Assembly (NCBI GenBank): GCA_950295325.1
Contig: OX485805.1
Span: 9,426,501 to 9,486,500 of the forward strand
Origin: Polytrichum commune
Lineage: Eukaryota; Streptophyta; Polytrichopsida; Polytrichales; Polytrichaceae
Length of the DNA: 60,000 nt
Direction: 5' to 3'
A program made the translations under genes and the position numbers. Positions within the stretch are counted from its first letter, which is position 1, and every line of letters starts with the position of its first letter. The notes under the pieces were generated by a model that searched no databases, was not told where the DNA came from, and worked only from the letters and a program-made list of their open reading frames with translations. Of this stretch, positions 36,251 through 48,952 are shown in pieces.

Positions 36251-39200
36251 ACTAGATGACGAAGGCGATGGGGGAATTTCTTATTGATCGCTAAAATTTT
36301 CTCTGCCTCCCATGACTCCTAGACATTGATATGTTGCCACAATTGTTTTGTGGCAAGCTAGGAGATTGTGAACGTCTACTTTAACTCCTTACTGAGGTTA
36401 GAGATGGTCAACGTTTATGAACGTCGTTAGGGTTAGGTAATACTACTGCCTCATCATCATCAAACATGGCTCTTCCTATTTCCTAGCTCCTAAGCAATCA
36501 CCTCCTCTCATAATTAAGCTTTACAATAGCTTATATGACTTAATAATAATACTTTGATTTCTATGAGCTCAAACCATTTGACCATAGGAGAGACAAAAGA
36601 CCCTCCCTCTTGCCTTGAGCTTTTTTTCATGCCGAAACACTATTTTTATTTTCTATTTCTCATATAGTAAAACTTTTTTATTCATAGCTCTATGTTTGGT
36701 TCTAGGATTGATCCTCTATCTTTGGCTCAATCACAATCCACTAGTTGGAATTGTCCAATTCCAACTTAATGCATTTTTTTTTTCCTTTTAGTTGAAAGTG
36801 TTTAATTCCAACTTGATAATTTATTCATCCACTCTTCTAGTTGGGACTTGTTTAAATCCAATTATATTTATTCATTGAGAGTTGTCTAGCTCCAATGAAT
36901 AACATCCATATGCAGGGAGATGTCTGACCCAATATTTTCTTTGGAGTTGTTTGACTCGAATCACCATCCAGAGAAGAAACGCTGACCTTAGTGGGACCAA
37001 TGTGATTGAAATGCCCATTCGACCCACCCTTGGTATTATGTTCATTAGACATAATATTAGTGGTGTAGGACCACTAACCCCTCTCGGGGTGGGCACTATA
37101 GTAATTGGGGTAACCAAAGTGACCATGGGAATTGAGTGACTGGATGATCTTCGTATTGGTGGGGTTAGTGTGGTCGTGGTGTTGTAGGGGTATATGATCA
37201 CTTTTCTTTGGGAGGTGGCCGCTCATATTTATTTATTTTAAATTATAGTATCATATGGTATTATATCATTACGGTATGTGAATTCGATGTATTGTAATTT
37301 TAGGTTATCATTAGGCTCTGTTGGTGGTGGAGATTGATAAAGTCTTTATCTATTATTGTAAGGGTGTGATGTATGGCCATTAATTACACTCTAAATATGG
37401 TTTCAGGCATGGTATATGTATTGCAAGTTTAATATTTCTTTCGTGGTTATGTATACCGTGTCCAACTTCTTCTCATAGCAAGATGTCTCCTATTTTTTTT
37501 GGAGGGTTAAAGGATCCATCCTTGTAAAAACAATTTTGGGGAGAGAATTTAAGAGGTGTTTCGTTCTCGTAGTTTGGGATTGGTGGGATTGTGTTATGGG
37601 GTTGTGTACTCGGGATTGGGTAAGTGAGGGCAATCCATGTTTTACTTTTGTTGGATTCTATATTTTGCGGGATAGGAGGGGCAATTTGTGTGATTGTGCA
37701 GGTTATGTTAAGGTTATTGCGTATATTATTTTATTGTGTCTATTTGTTTTGTGGTATTGATGTTATTATTCTGGTGATGTACGCAGAATATTCTTATAGT
37801 AAATGGTTCTATACGTGGCTCGTTGAGTCTTGGTGGTTTAGTCGGTTCTTCATACTTGGTGGTATCTACTGGTATGTGAGTAATTACATGTGTGTCTGGG
37901 AAGGGGCCTAAATATGGGGTGAAATTTTGATACCAGTTTATATTTGGGTTGGTAAGTATTGTGGTCTCATTTGGGTCGTATTTAGCAACTAGTCTAGCCC
38001 AATATGTGGCTATTTGGGCTTTAATTTAGTTTCATAGTGAGGGTGAGCATAACCTATTTCTTGCCATCTACGTGAGAATGCGTTACTAAGAGATCCAATT
38101 TTTTTTGTCTCTAGGAAATGGTGAGAAGAACTTTATTAGATGAGTGGAGCATGTGATTGGCGAAGAGAAGTAGGAGTGTGTTATATTATAGGATGTTGTG
38201 ATGTAGTGTAGTAGTGCTTTGGGTAGGGTGTGGTGGGAGTTTTTGAGTGGGTCATTTTTTGGGATTTTGTCTTAATATCTTTGATATAGTCAGGTTATTT
38301 CTATTTCAAACGATTGGACGGGGGGGGGGGGGTATTAAGTTGGGTGGTTGGTGTAGTGTTAAATTGTATTGGTTACACAACCATACAAATCGTTTGTAGG
38401 GAATCATATACGTAGGCAATGTCATTTTGTACTTATATTTTGTTTGTATTAACATTGATATCTTTATCACAATTGCATTCATATGTTGATAAATTTACAA
38501 GGGGGATGTTTAGGGGTGGAGATATGTGACTTGGATCTTTGTTTTGGGTAAATTTTTTTTTGGTTTATATGATGTTTTCGTATGTTATATGTTGTTTTTT
38601 TGGTAAAGTATGCGAGTATTATATTTGTGTTGTGTTGTATTGTATGACGTTTGGGAGATTATAGGGAAATAGTTCTCTTTGTGGGAGTTTTTTGGTTTTA
38701 GATTGTGCCATTGGCCTGTAAACATTGGCATAGGTATGTGTGTTTTTTATTTTTATTTTTTATAATATTGTATTTATCTTTGGTTGGTTTTTGTGTTTAT
38801 CTATTATTGAGTGTATAGGGTATCTTATTGGGTTTTATTTTATTTTATTTTATTTAATTTATGTGTGTGGGTATGATCGGATGTATTAGATGTGATGGGG
38901 CTGGTGGATGTGTGAGGATTTCTTTGTTTAGTGTTTATATATTATGTTCCATTATAATGGATTTATGTATTAGTGTACGCAGTGGAATCACCATCCACTT
39001 ACATGCTAAGTACAATAACACATGATTAGTCTTACTTTCTTGCATAATTCAACATGAAATCTTTTAATCGGAGTATATCACAAAGAAATTAATTGGTCAC
39101 AAGTTTAGACATTTGAGCACTAAAGGAATTGTCATCAAGTTTGTAAGCACTTTAAACCCAATGATGTGAAGAATGTTGGGTTTAGCTTGAATGTGTGAAG

Positions 39201-41549
39201 GGTTTAGGCTAAATGGAAGCGTTGTTAATGACATGACCAATTGAAAAATTGATTGAAAAATTGCCTTTCAAATACTAATTTGGTTTGACGTGTGGTTTAT
39301 TGATGACCATCACGAGCAATTTTGCAAAACCATGAACCCCTAAATATAAAGTTAGTCATGTCAAATGTTTTGGTAAGAATCATTTCATCAGGTACTATTG
39401 TTTGTTCCCAATCAATTCCCATCACAAAGCATGTGTTCTTGTTGAGGTCATTGTTGACTTAGAAATATGCTCTGCAATGTATATCCCCCACCATAGGTAT
39501 TCCAAATGAGTGTGTGATGCTCTCAATCCGTAACATGGTGTTGTTTTTGTATGTGATTGCATTCGTGTGTAGCTTAATCCGAAAATTTATGCCTTGAATT
39601 GTGAATTGTGTAATTGTTAAAGTCCTTGATAAGGAAAGGACCAAACTTTGAAGAAATTCTTCATATGTATGCTCTAGATTCACACGCCTTCCATACAAGT
39701 TGTATGTTTAAGTGAGGTGTCGTAGAGGTTTCAACCACGTTTGTTAGGGATTTGGAGCGTTGTTGATTGCATTGGAAGGAAATCTTCTCAAGTTTTGTGA
39801 AGTCATATGTTTTGGTTTATTAGTGCACCAAGTTGTAGTTGCCTTGTCCTTTAAAATTTGGTAATTGTGCAATTCTTAGAGTTGATTGTCATTATTTGTT
39901 TGTAGATTATTCAACATGTATAGATTTTTAAAGTCACAACCCTATGGAATTTAGTGTCAAGCTCAACAAAAGGTTTGACCTCACAATTAAACTTCAAGTG
40001 CATTCATATCATTGATTAATTAGGAGCAATAATTGGTTTTGGCATAATTAATGATGGCCGTGCCTTAGTTTAGGTTCTTCTTGTTCCAATAGCATGATGA
40101 ACAATGACAAAGTTTCCACAACTAAGTTAAAAGTTTAAACCTTCATGGCAATTGTGTTGGTAATCAAGATTTTGATATTAAAGCCTTAAGTATGGTGTGA
40201 CGAATTAAAGTAAACTCATATGTTTGACTAGCTAAATGTAAGTGGATGTCAAATGAATGTTAGAGATTTGCCAATTATCATGAGTCATTAGGGGAGGAAT
40301 GAACTCAAAAGGTGTCCACGAGTTTGGTCCCAAAAGAGGATTTTCTTTAATATTTTGTCTTCAAAACTCAAATGAAAATGAGGTTTGGCTCAAAGGTACT
40401 AGAAACCGGAATCACTAAACTATTGACACGTTAGGGTGTGGACTTGTCATGGTGTAGTCCTCTAGTACTTGTGATGTTGCCATGACCTCCACTATGTACT
40501 TCCGGAGTCACATCGGCAAGGTTAAGTATGCTAAGCACGACTCCATTGGCTCAGACCATGGTCCAAAACCATGTGGCACCTTATGTGCCATGTGAGCTCG
40601 TGGATACACCTACTACGGGGCTTGGGATATTAAGAATCTATTTTTTTGGTTATTACAAGGGCAACAACCTTTGGAGTCCATTCCTCCCCTAATGGTTATA
40701 ATCCTTATGTAGGTGCTAAGATTGCATATACAAACTTTGTATTTTATAGGATGTGAGATCCATGCACAAGGTTGGCTTAATTAATGATAAGAACATGATG
40801 AATACACATGTATGTTGTACACTTGTCATTTGGCAACACACCACATTTGGCAAAGTGCCTAGTCATGAGGAGCTCATGATAGCCAAAGGAGAGGGATGGC
40901 AGAAGTTGGAGCTCACCACAAGATTGATAGGCAATGAAAGGCTCAAAGAGAGCATTGAAAATAAATAGCTCAGAGCCTGAGAGGAACTTTTAGGAGTACA
41001 CAAAGGTTTGTGAAAGGCACAAACAATTTAGGTTTTTTATACATACATAGAAGAAATAGTGAATGCTTCAATAGATGAGGAGGAGGAGCAATGACCCAAT
41101 GTGTGCACTTTGATTTGCTCAAACGTGTTTGTGGCATAATTGGAGATGGAGTAGGGAGGGGTTGGGAGCAGGTTTCATAAGGAACTTGAAAGCATTTGAA
41201 GTTTGTGATGTGTGTGGATGTTAGTGGAAAAATACGTTTAGAATTTGTACAAAACCTACAAGACTGTATGCCACATCATTGTCAAATGGTTTAGACTTGA
41301 GACACCATTACCAATGTCATTTCCTATAGTTAGGTACGTGTGGCTTTTATTTGGTTGTTGACAACATTTTCATCCTTTGTAAGTTCAAACTATCAGCTTA
41401 GAGTAAACTTTGCAAGTACCATACAATACCGGGCAATTAAAAGTATGTTGACGTAAGCTATGGATGAACGGGCTACATGTAGGAAAAAATGCTAGTGCAC
41501 AATTGTATTTCCAATGTGAAGTGTGTAGCTTATAAGCTAGTTCACATGC
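36251..41549. other. Long gene-poor interval
   Basis: No gene recognised in about 5.3 kb. 36730-36970 has degenerate repeats built around TAGTTGGAATTGT and CAATTCCAACTT. 37200-38960 is strikingly T/G-rich on the plus strand, with a 13-base G run at 38320-38332 and a TTTTA repeat near 38835-38860. The open frames here (for example 37536-37911 on the plus strand and 39459-39698 on the minus strand) lack motifs, and those in the T-rich part are compositional. Confidence 0.6.
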
Positions 41550-42124
41550 ACTCAAATACACTATGATGGGTAGAATATTGTCTTAAGTGTCCAAAAATGC
41601 TACTACCTTTGGGTGCCAAAGTGTTGAAATCTCGTCTTCTTAAACTCTGTAGAGATTGGGAATATGGCTAAGGTGTGAGTGCCAAATCCAAATTGTTTAG
41701 CGCCAAAGGAAACCCTTGAGTGCATGGTGTGCCAAAGATAAAGAAACACATTGTTTAGGGTTTGCCGACATTGAGGAAGCTTTCGCTAGTATTTTCAACC
41801 ATCTTGGTGGGCACACACTTCCATGTAAAGTGGGGGGGGGGGGCACATGAGAGAATGTATTTGCCTTGTTGCCCAACATCCCAGTTGGAATGCAACCATC
41901 CTCCCACTTACCAATTTTGAATGTTGCATGACTGGATTGGTTGAACTCTATGTCTCGATTTCCAGGTTCCGGAAAATGAGGAGGAGGTCAAGTCCCCCTC
42001 TTCAAACTTCCATTCCCTATTCACTACAATTGTACCAAAAGCTAAAGTTTGTTCTCCGGGGGGAATTAGCTCACACTCCCATGTAGAGGGGACCTCCAAA
42101 CTTGTATCATCAAATGGTTTTCAC

Positions 42125-42465
42125 CACTGTCCGGGGAAAACTGGCGGTTAGTCACAGATGAACCGGTTGAGTTTGAAAAGTCACCGGTTGAAGTTCGAAA
42201 CTTCAAGAGAATTACCGATCATTGTAGAGGAATTTATAGAATATATCTCAAATAAATAAAGCAAAACACAGAAGATGTCAACATTTAATCGATTGGATTT
42301 AATTACTAGTGTTAGAATCACTAAGATCTTGACGGTTGGGGAGAAACAACCTATACACTGGATCCTTGGAGGCAAGGGCTTAGACATTCAACAAGGAACG
42401 AGTGTATGGGTTGGTTCGCCCAAATCGATTTCGATCGACTATGCCCAAAAACTTCCCGGGCACTG
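42125..42465 (+). mobile_element. hAT-like miniature element in the GST copy 2 upstream region
   Basis: 341 bp starting CACTGTCCGGGG and ending CCCGGGCACTG, flanked by perfect 8-bp direct repeats GTTTTCAC (42117-42124 and 42466-42473). The same place in GST copy 1 (about 31410-31417) is uninterrupted, which proves insertion after the duplication. An 8-bp duplication fits the hAT superfamily. A related element without the nested insert is at 58604-58830. It carries a nested 93-bp-type element at about 42334-42426. Confidence 0.88.
42334..42426 (+). mobile_element. Mutator-like 93-bp element nested in the hAT-like element
   Basis: It is closely similar to 11099-11191 along its whole length: GGTTGGGGAGAAACAAC at the left, CCTTGGAGGCAAGGG in the middle, GGTTGGTTCGCCCAAATC at the right. 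The hAT-like relative at 58604-58830 lacks it. The flanking 9-10 bp repeats (GATCTTGAC and GATTTCGAT) match at only about six of nine positions, so this insertion is older than the one at 11.1 kb. Confidence 0.75.
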
Positions 42466-42735
42466 GTTTTCACCAACTTCAGCGGCACTGTTGCCTTGAT
42501 CTGGAGCCCCTGTAGCTTCATCACTATGGTAGATCGAAGCGTGCATTATCCGGACTAAGCGTAGATTCGGTTCCTTCTAGAGCTTTCGTTGACAAAATGT
42601 GCGGAGACACAATCTCGGCAACAGTGTTGTGCTCTCACACAGCAGCAGGCGAAGCTTCCTCAACTTAAGTCCATGCCACCCGGACATCACCTTCATCGGC
42701 CCCACGGCAAACAGACTTCCCATCCTGCAATTGCA

Positions 42736-42741
42736 TATAAA
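42736..42741 (+). promoter_or_regulatory. TATA box of GST copy 2
   Basis: TATAAA in the context GCATATAAAGG, 190 bp before the start codon, at the position matching the TATA box of copy 1. The extra spacing comes from about 45 inserted bases between the TATA box and the start. The hAT-like element ends about 270 bp upstream. Confidence 0.6.
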
Positions 42742-42930
42742 GGACTCCTCGGATCGTCTGATCTCCAATCTACTCGATCCCACTGCTCGCTCTCGCCTTG
42801 TGACTATTGCACCATCACCAGAAAGGGACAAATTCCTCTTCCTTACTTGCTTCAGTCTCATTTGAATCCTCTGGGCATCGATCGCTTGCGGGTGGGGTTG
42901 TTTGTCAGTAATCTGTTGTGATCTGTAGCC

Positions 42931-44161
42931 ATGGGTTTGACGGTTCTGGGTTTGGCCGGGTCCACTTGCACTTCCCGAGTGTTGGCCACTCTGTTCGAGA
43001 AGCACGTGGAGGACTTCAAGATAAAGCCCGTGGACCTTGCATCTGGGGAACACAAGAAGCCCGAGTACCTGAAGCTGCAGGTGTGTTTCTTGGCTATTTA
43101 ACATTATTTGTCTTTGATCTTTGAGGTTTTTTTCTTCTGAAGAGGTCAATCGGGAGAATTTTAATCTTCTTGGGTTGCGTGCATCACCGTTGTCTAATAT
43201 ATAGGATGGTATTAGATGGTACACCATTGAAACTGGCACATCTACCATAATCTTAGTTATTAGGACAGAGGTGATGAACTTCACGGCCTCTATGCAACTA
43301 ATGTAGAGCAGCTCCATTATATTTTGGGCCATCGTCATTATACGGCTTGCATGTTGAATGTCGCCCAAGGAGGAGTTACTTCTGTACTTCATCGGCCGGT
43401 CTGACGAACTCCCTCTATCTTGTGTGTTGTAGCCTTTCGGAGTGATTCCAGTGCTGCAGGATGGCGATTTCAATATCTTTGGTGAGAAACTCTGACCCCG
43501 GTCTAATGTAACATTTTGTGCAAAATCTGGAGGATACATGTCAATTTCATCTGAAACGAAAAAAAAATGTCAGTTTGATAAATCTGTCCCGCTGCGTCAT
43601 GAAGAATCTTGCATGGATGTTTCGTGCAACTTATAAGCTAGTTCACCAGTGGATCGAGTTCTTGGTACCTTCCTAATTCGAGTTCCCTATATGAATTTGT
43701 TACACGCAGAGTCTCGTGCCATCGCCAGATATATATCGGAGAAATTTGAGAATCAGGGCACCCCCTTGTTCGGCGAGACTGTCAAGGACAGGGCTCTTGT
43801 GAACCAATGGTTGGAGGTGGAGTCCCAGAACTACAACCCCGCAGTATCCAGCATCGTCGCGCAGGTGGTGTTTTACAAGTATAAGGGACTGACCACCGAC
43901 GAGAAGGTTGTGGAAGAGCAATTGGCCAAGCTTGAGAAGGTGCTGGACGTGTACGAGGAGCATTTGTCGAAGAACAAGTACTTGGCAGGGGATTTTTTCA
44001 GTATTGCCGATCTGTCACACTTGCCATACACACATTATCTAGTTAATGTGGCCAAGAAAGGCGAAGGCGTGACCTCCAGGAAGCATGTGAACGCGTGGTG
44101 GGAGGACATCTCTTCTCGTCCTGCCTGGAAGAAGGTGCTTGAGCTCCAAGCCAAGAAGTGA
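42931..44161 (+). CDS. Phi-class glutathione S-transferase, copy 2
   Basis: Same gene structure as copy 1: exons 42931-43080, 43433-43481 and 43710-44161, GT-AG introns, 651 nt, 216 residues. The catalytic segment is the more typical phi form GSTCTSRV (Ser11). The PFGVIPVLQDGD, FESRAIARYI and LAGDFFSIADLSHLP segments are present and no lesion is seen. Against copy 1 I count about 32 differences in 216 residues; 11 of them fall in the 19 residues 106-124, which in phi GSTs lie in the first part of the helical domain that contributes to the hydrophobic-substrate site. The two enzymes therefore probably differ in substrate range. The upstream region carries a mobile-element insertion absent from copy 1, so expression may differ too; that is inference. 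Confidence 0.95.
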
Positions 44162-44545
44162 TTCGGAGCTTTACTCACAATGTATAGAGTAGCAGATGCA
44201 CCACAGCCAAAATTTTGTGCGAAAGGTCATATGAATATATAAATGTTTGTTACGTATTTAACGAGTATGGTTGATTCTCTGCCCGAGTTTCTAAGATTGG
44301 GATCAAATTACTGGACAAAAACGAGGTGTTCTTCCGGCACTTGAATATTACACGGGTTTTATTGTTAAAATGAAACTGTTGAAACCGAGATGGCATATAC
44401 CAATTCAAGCAGGAGATATTTATTATTCTTTCCCAGCACATCAGCGGTCCCTTAATCCTGTATACTTTCTGAAGTCTCCAGAATTTCCAAATAGCTCTCT
44501 TAATATCATTGTGCGGTTGATTGTCCAAATGCAATTTGTAGATCC

Positions 44546-47003
44546 GTAGAATATTGAGCTCAGCTGCAAGTGGTGCATGTAAAGAATCTGAAGCCATTTT
44601 TGATGTAGCCATTAGAAGTCAGATTTATGGTCTGTGCATTCTGTGCATACAGCAATATGATGTGATCAATGCATGATTTCCTTCTTTCATTTCATAATAG
44701 GTATAGCAAGCTCAAGCATTCACTGAACAAGCTGCACAAGTGCAACTCAAGTACTTCAATTGACGAATGACCAGTTACACCCATGTCAATTTCAAATGGA
44801 AATGAAATGATGGCCACCTTCACTAGAAACATAGAAGCAAATTGCAAGATATAGAGGTATATTTTTGTCTACCGAAAAATTGCAATTTGATATCAAGGCA
44901 AATATCCAAGTTGAAACCACCCAAAGCGTCTATCCATGACATCCATGCCAATCACATCATGACACCCACAAAATCTGGATAGGGATCATCTTTCGGATTG
45001 TTGTATAAAAGGCACACTTCACATTCCTCGAAAAGAATGTTTATAACATCCACAAAAATTAGGTGCTTGCAAAGGACTATGGAAGGAAGAGTAACCGAGG
45101 GAACTATTCAGGGTTCGCACAACCTAATTGCTGCCTGTAGTTTACTTCAACTGACAACTCTCACCAAGAATGACTAATTAATCTTTTGAGTCTACTTTAT
45201 ATTGGACTTTTGCATCAGAACAAGAGCCAACATGATTTATTTGTATTGGAAAAACACTCTTGGTGCGGTCTATATTGCAAAAGGCGTCCATTTCCTAAAG
45301 GTGCTACAACAACTTTCCACGGTAATTAATTATCTATGTCAGTCATTGCAGAAGAGATTGGATCGGGGTATGACAGGTGTGGTACTACAACATCAGTATG
45401 ATGTACTACAACATCAATATTTCTGGAGAGAAATCACACACATGAGTTTCTACTTCCTACCAGGTCTGCTGCAGGTTAGGACAATCTATTAGAAGAATTG
45501 GAATTGCATCGCATATTGAAAAGGCACATGTTTAAACACTAAAATCTGCCGCCATACTAAGGAAAGGAAGCCAACTGAGACTCATCCAACCCAAATAATA
45601 TTTTCTCCTAAACAATAAGTGCAACTTGTACCATCTGTGGAAGGTATTTGTGGTCCATATATTTGTAACAAACAGCAGCTATATCGCAAGCAATTCCAGT
45701 GCCAGGAACTCCACAGGAAAATGCTCTGCCTGATGACGAAAAGCTTGAACGTCTTGAAACAATACCAAGACCCTAATATCTAGTGGTATAGGTAGTTCAG
45801 CCAGCATTTCAATACTTCATAGTGAATTTGCTCAAACCAGTTCTTTCCTTCAATCAATGGCCTTGGACTTACGTACACCAACCCATGTTTCAAAGCAAGA
45901 GATCTGCAGAGACACTAGATGAAAATCTAAAGCAACTTCTTTCCACAACCCTAACAATTGGGCTCACCAGTGCTCATGGCACATAAAACATTGAAACCCA
46001 TCAACACTCCTGCATTACCAAAGTGGTGAATTTTAAAAGTGCACGACTGTAATAAGGGCATGCATGCACTATTTCTACAATGAGGATTTTGAAATGTTTT
46101 CTCAAAACATGAAGCTGACAACTGTCTGAGAGACTTGCACCTTTACAATATATATGGTTAGCTGCAAGCACGGTCTCGTCACTACCCACTAGATTAATAA
46201 ATTGGTTGCAAATCGAGTTGGAGGAATATCAAGAAAAATATTGTCGATGTTGTTGCATTATCAGATGTTTAGGGTTTAATGTATGTTGCAACTTTCAGCG
46301 TATTTCTTTGACTATAGAGTTAGGTGCTAATTGCAGCATTCATGTGCAACCTCATGTTGTATCCTAAAATTTCTCATAGTTACAAGGTCTAGAAGTGAAG
46401 TTGTAGTCAAAGTTATTGGCATGTTGAAGGTCTTGTGGTTTTTAGGGTTTGGAGCTCGTCATAAGTTGCAGTTTCCAGTGCAATCCCGTGCTGTAAAGAA
46501 GCAATCATCGTTAAATGCCTCTTGATTACAAGGTGTCAAAAATCAATGAGTACTGGCGGCTTGTATAGATGGCAAACACGTGTGAATTGTCTAAATCACA
46601 ACACGGACTGTTGTAAAACAGGATCAGTGCCTCATAAAAATCCCCACCACTGAAGCATTTTTTATTATATTGCATGGAAACTGATGTCTCTTGGGTATGC
46701 GATTCTGTGTTTTCATTTTGTTTCAAATCCCTTTGCCCATCCATTTCAGAGTGTTTTGGAACACAATGGGTGTTGGATCCCTCCAAGTTACATACAATTC
46801 TTGGAGCCTTCCATTTTGCACATACTTGTGGAATATCTTTGTTTTCCCATGCACACCCAATTTCAGCTTTTATGGCATTCATTGATATTGCATATGCAAA
46901 TAGTGAGGTGTACCTTCACCAATTTCATCGCAGTATTTGATTTGAATCTAGACTATCGGGTTTTGAAAGCTGAATGTTTTGAACGTTTTGGAACAAACAC
47001 CTG
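44546..47003. other. No recognised gene
   Basis: AT-rich interval. Short open frames such as 45202-45492 and 46526-46882 have no motif, low coding quality and overlap others on the opposite strand. Nothing else seen. Confidence 0.6.
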
Positions 47004-48095
47004 CACTAGTAGGAAAAAATGGGTCTTTTTTGACACGACCCATTTGACACTGTCATTTAAGTCTTGTGAGAAATATAATACCGTAGTTTAATAGCAGGTT
47101 CGGCACAAAATAATTCTAAAAATAGATACCTAAAATTTTGGAATATTATTGGCATTTTTTGCCGAATATAAAATTAATTATTTTTCAAAATTGCCTAAAA
47201 GTAAGAAATTTTTACTTCTCACTAGAGCTTTACTTACAATGGAAGCATATGTGAATTTTGAAGGAGAGAAGGTGCTCCTTTTGTAATCAAGCTCAGGGTA
47301 CATTAGTCCACAAAGAATATGGGTTAAGAAGTAGCAAGACTCTAGGCGAGGCTTTTCAAATGTGTTGTACATAAATTTTTGGAGTCCAATTGAGCATAGA
47401 AGATGAAGTTTTTATAGAATTTTGTCCAACTAACAAAAGTTGAGAAATCAATCCTTCTTCCACCTCCAACAAGTTTTGTGTCAAAATAAGTCTTTATGCA
47501 AAAGATATGGACAAAACATTGCAGCCGTGTAAAGATCAAAAAATTAAAATGCGTTCATAACAGTTTTTTGGAGCTCATTTGTGCATAGAAGATCAACTTT
47601 TTTGGAATTTTGTTGGTCTAAGAAAAGTTTAGAAATCAAGTAATATTTCACCTCCAACAAATTTTATGTCATTTGAAGACTCTATGCAAAAGTTATGCGT
47701 GTTATAAAAATGACGTCTAACTAGGTGTTTCACCTCAAAGTTTACATATCCCATATGCATTGTTGAACACAACTCCACTCTACTTGCATAAAGCACAGAG
47801 CATTCTCAACTCTTCACTCACATCTTACTTGTCATTCAATGCAAGAGAGATGTACAAGATATAAGTTGAAATAGAAAATTAAAAATGAATGTAAGCTGAA
47901 TTTTTAAAAATTAAAAGAGAAAATTGCCGAAAATATGAATATACTATTTTTAGGTGCCGAACCTACTTTTTGAACTTTAATTAAATATTAGGCAGCAAGT
48001 TGCCTAACCTGCTAGTAAACTACGGTAGTTTGCTTCAAAATGGTTATTTTGACACACATTTGACATAAAGTGGTATTCTTGTATGGGTTCAATGA
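47004..48095. mobile_element. CACTA-like non-autonomous element, right end uncertain
   Basis: The left end begins CACTAGTAGGAAAAAATGGG, the form seen at many plant CACTA (En/Spm) termini. A subterminal block at about 47083-47102 (TACCGTAGTTTAATAGCAGG) is inverted at about 48009-48028 (CCTGCTAGTAAACTACGGTA). The expected right terminus is not clear, so the end coordinate is a guess. The interior is AT-rich with no transposase. Confidence 0.55.
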
Positions 48096-48838
48096 AACAT
48101 AAAAGAAGAAAGAAGAAAGAAACTTTGGTCTTATGACCAATGTGAATTGAGCATGTTGGCCTTGCTTGTTCAAGAGGCAATGAAACATGTCAAATAGGTG
48201 AGCCCTATTGACAAGAACCCCTTTTTCTATTAGCAATGTTGCACGTCTACAATCCCCTACATACTGAGCCTAGCTTATGGAATGAGTGTTGGGTAAGAAA
48301 CATTGATTGAAGCAACCATTTGACAAATGATATTGTTGGAAATGAAGGTCCAAAGTGGTCTAAATGGTCACTACGGAAATTACATGGTCTTACACACAAG
48401 GAACACGAGGCCAAACTATTGGATGATGTCACTTGGGGTTCTATGTCACTACAAAATGTAGAAAATATTACATTTAAACCCAAAAGTGGAGTCCAAATTC
48501 ATTCATTTTTGGCCCTAGTGACCATGCATGGACACCAAAAAAAGGTGAGAAAATCCACTATTCCTACAACATGTCGTATTATTGTTATGCAGCCTGATCA
48601 CAACTATGATAAAAACATGCAAAAAATGCGATATCATGTAAAACATTATAATTATGACAAAAAATGTCAACAAATTGTGGGTACCCACATGTGAATTGAC
48701 ATGTTTAATTTCAATTTGAGAGAATTTGTATTGTTATGGCTAACAAGATTTTAGAGTCACATCTAAAACGAGGACATCTCAACGCCTGATTGAAAGAAAT
48801 GGTGGAGAATTGTCCCACCTTCATGCATCAATAGGGGT

Positions 48839-48952
48839 TGTCACACCTTCTCGGAGAATGGAGAATGGGAGAATGGGAGAATGGAGAATGGAGAATGAGG
48901 AAAAAGAGGAGCCAATAGGATAGCTTCTCCATGGAGAAAGGTGTGACACCCC
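48839..48952. mobile_element. Short inverted-repeat element with GGAGAATGG repeats
   Basis: TGTCACACCTTCTC at the left and GAGAAAGGTGTGACA at the right form imperfect inverted ends. The interior holds about five irregular tandem GGAGAATG units, and a few more lie just outside at 48965-48990. There is no coding content. Confidence 0.5.

Larger units (their letters stand above)
41550..44545 (+). repeat. Segmental duplication copy 2, carrying a GST gene
   Basis: The partner of 30216-33500, about 11.3 kb downstream in the same orientation. Relative to copy 1 it lacks about 600 bp near its 5' side and has gained a 341-bp element at 42125-42465. A 12-base G run at 41832-41843 corresponds to the 14-base run at 30542-30555 in copy 1. 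Confidence 0.92.

Noticed and set aside
37536-37911. Hydrophobic open frame that could suggest a membrane protein
   Set aside because: It lies in a T/G-rich tract where such frames arise from composition alone, and it has no motif.
40495-40620. A segment (GGTTAAGTATGCTAAGCACG) resembling part of 5S rRNA
   Set aside because: Only a short stretch looks similar, and the rest of a 5S gene, including the remaining internal promoter, is absent.
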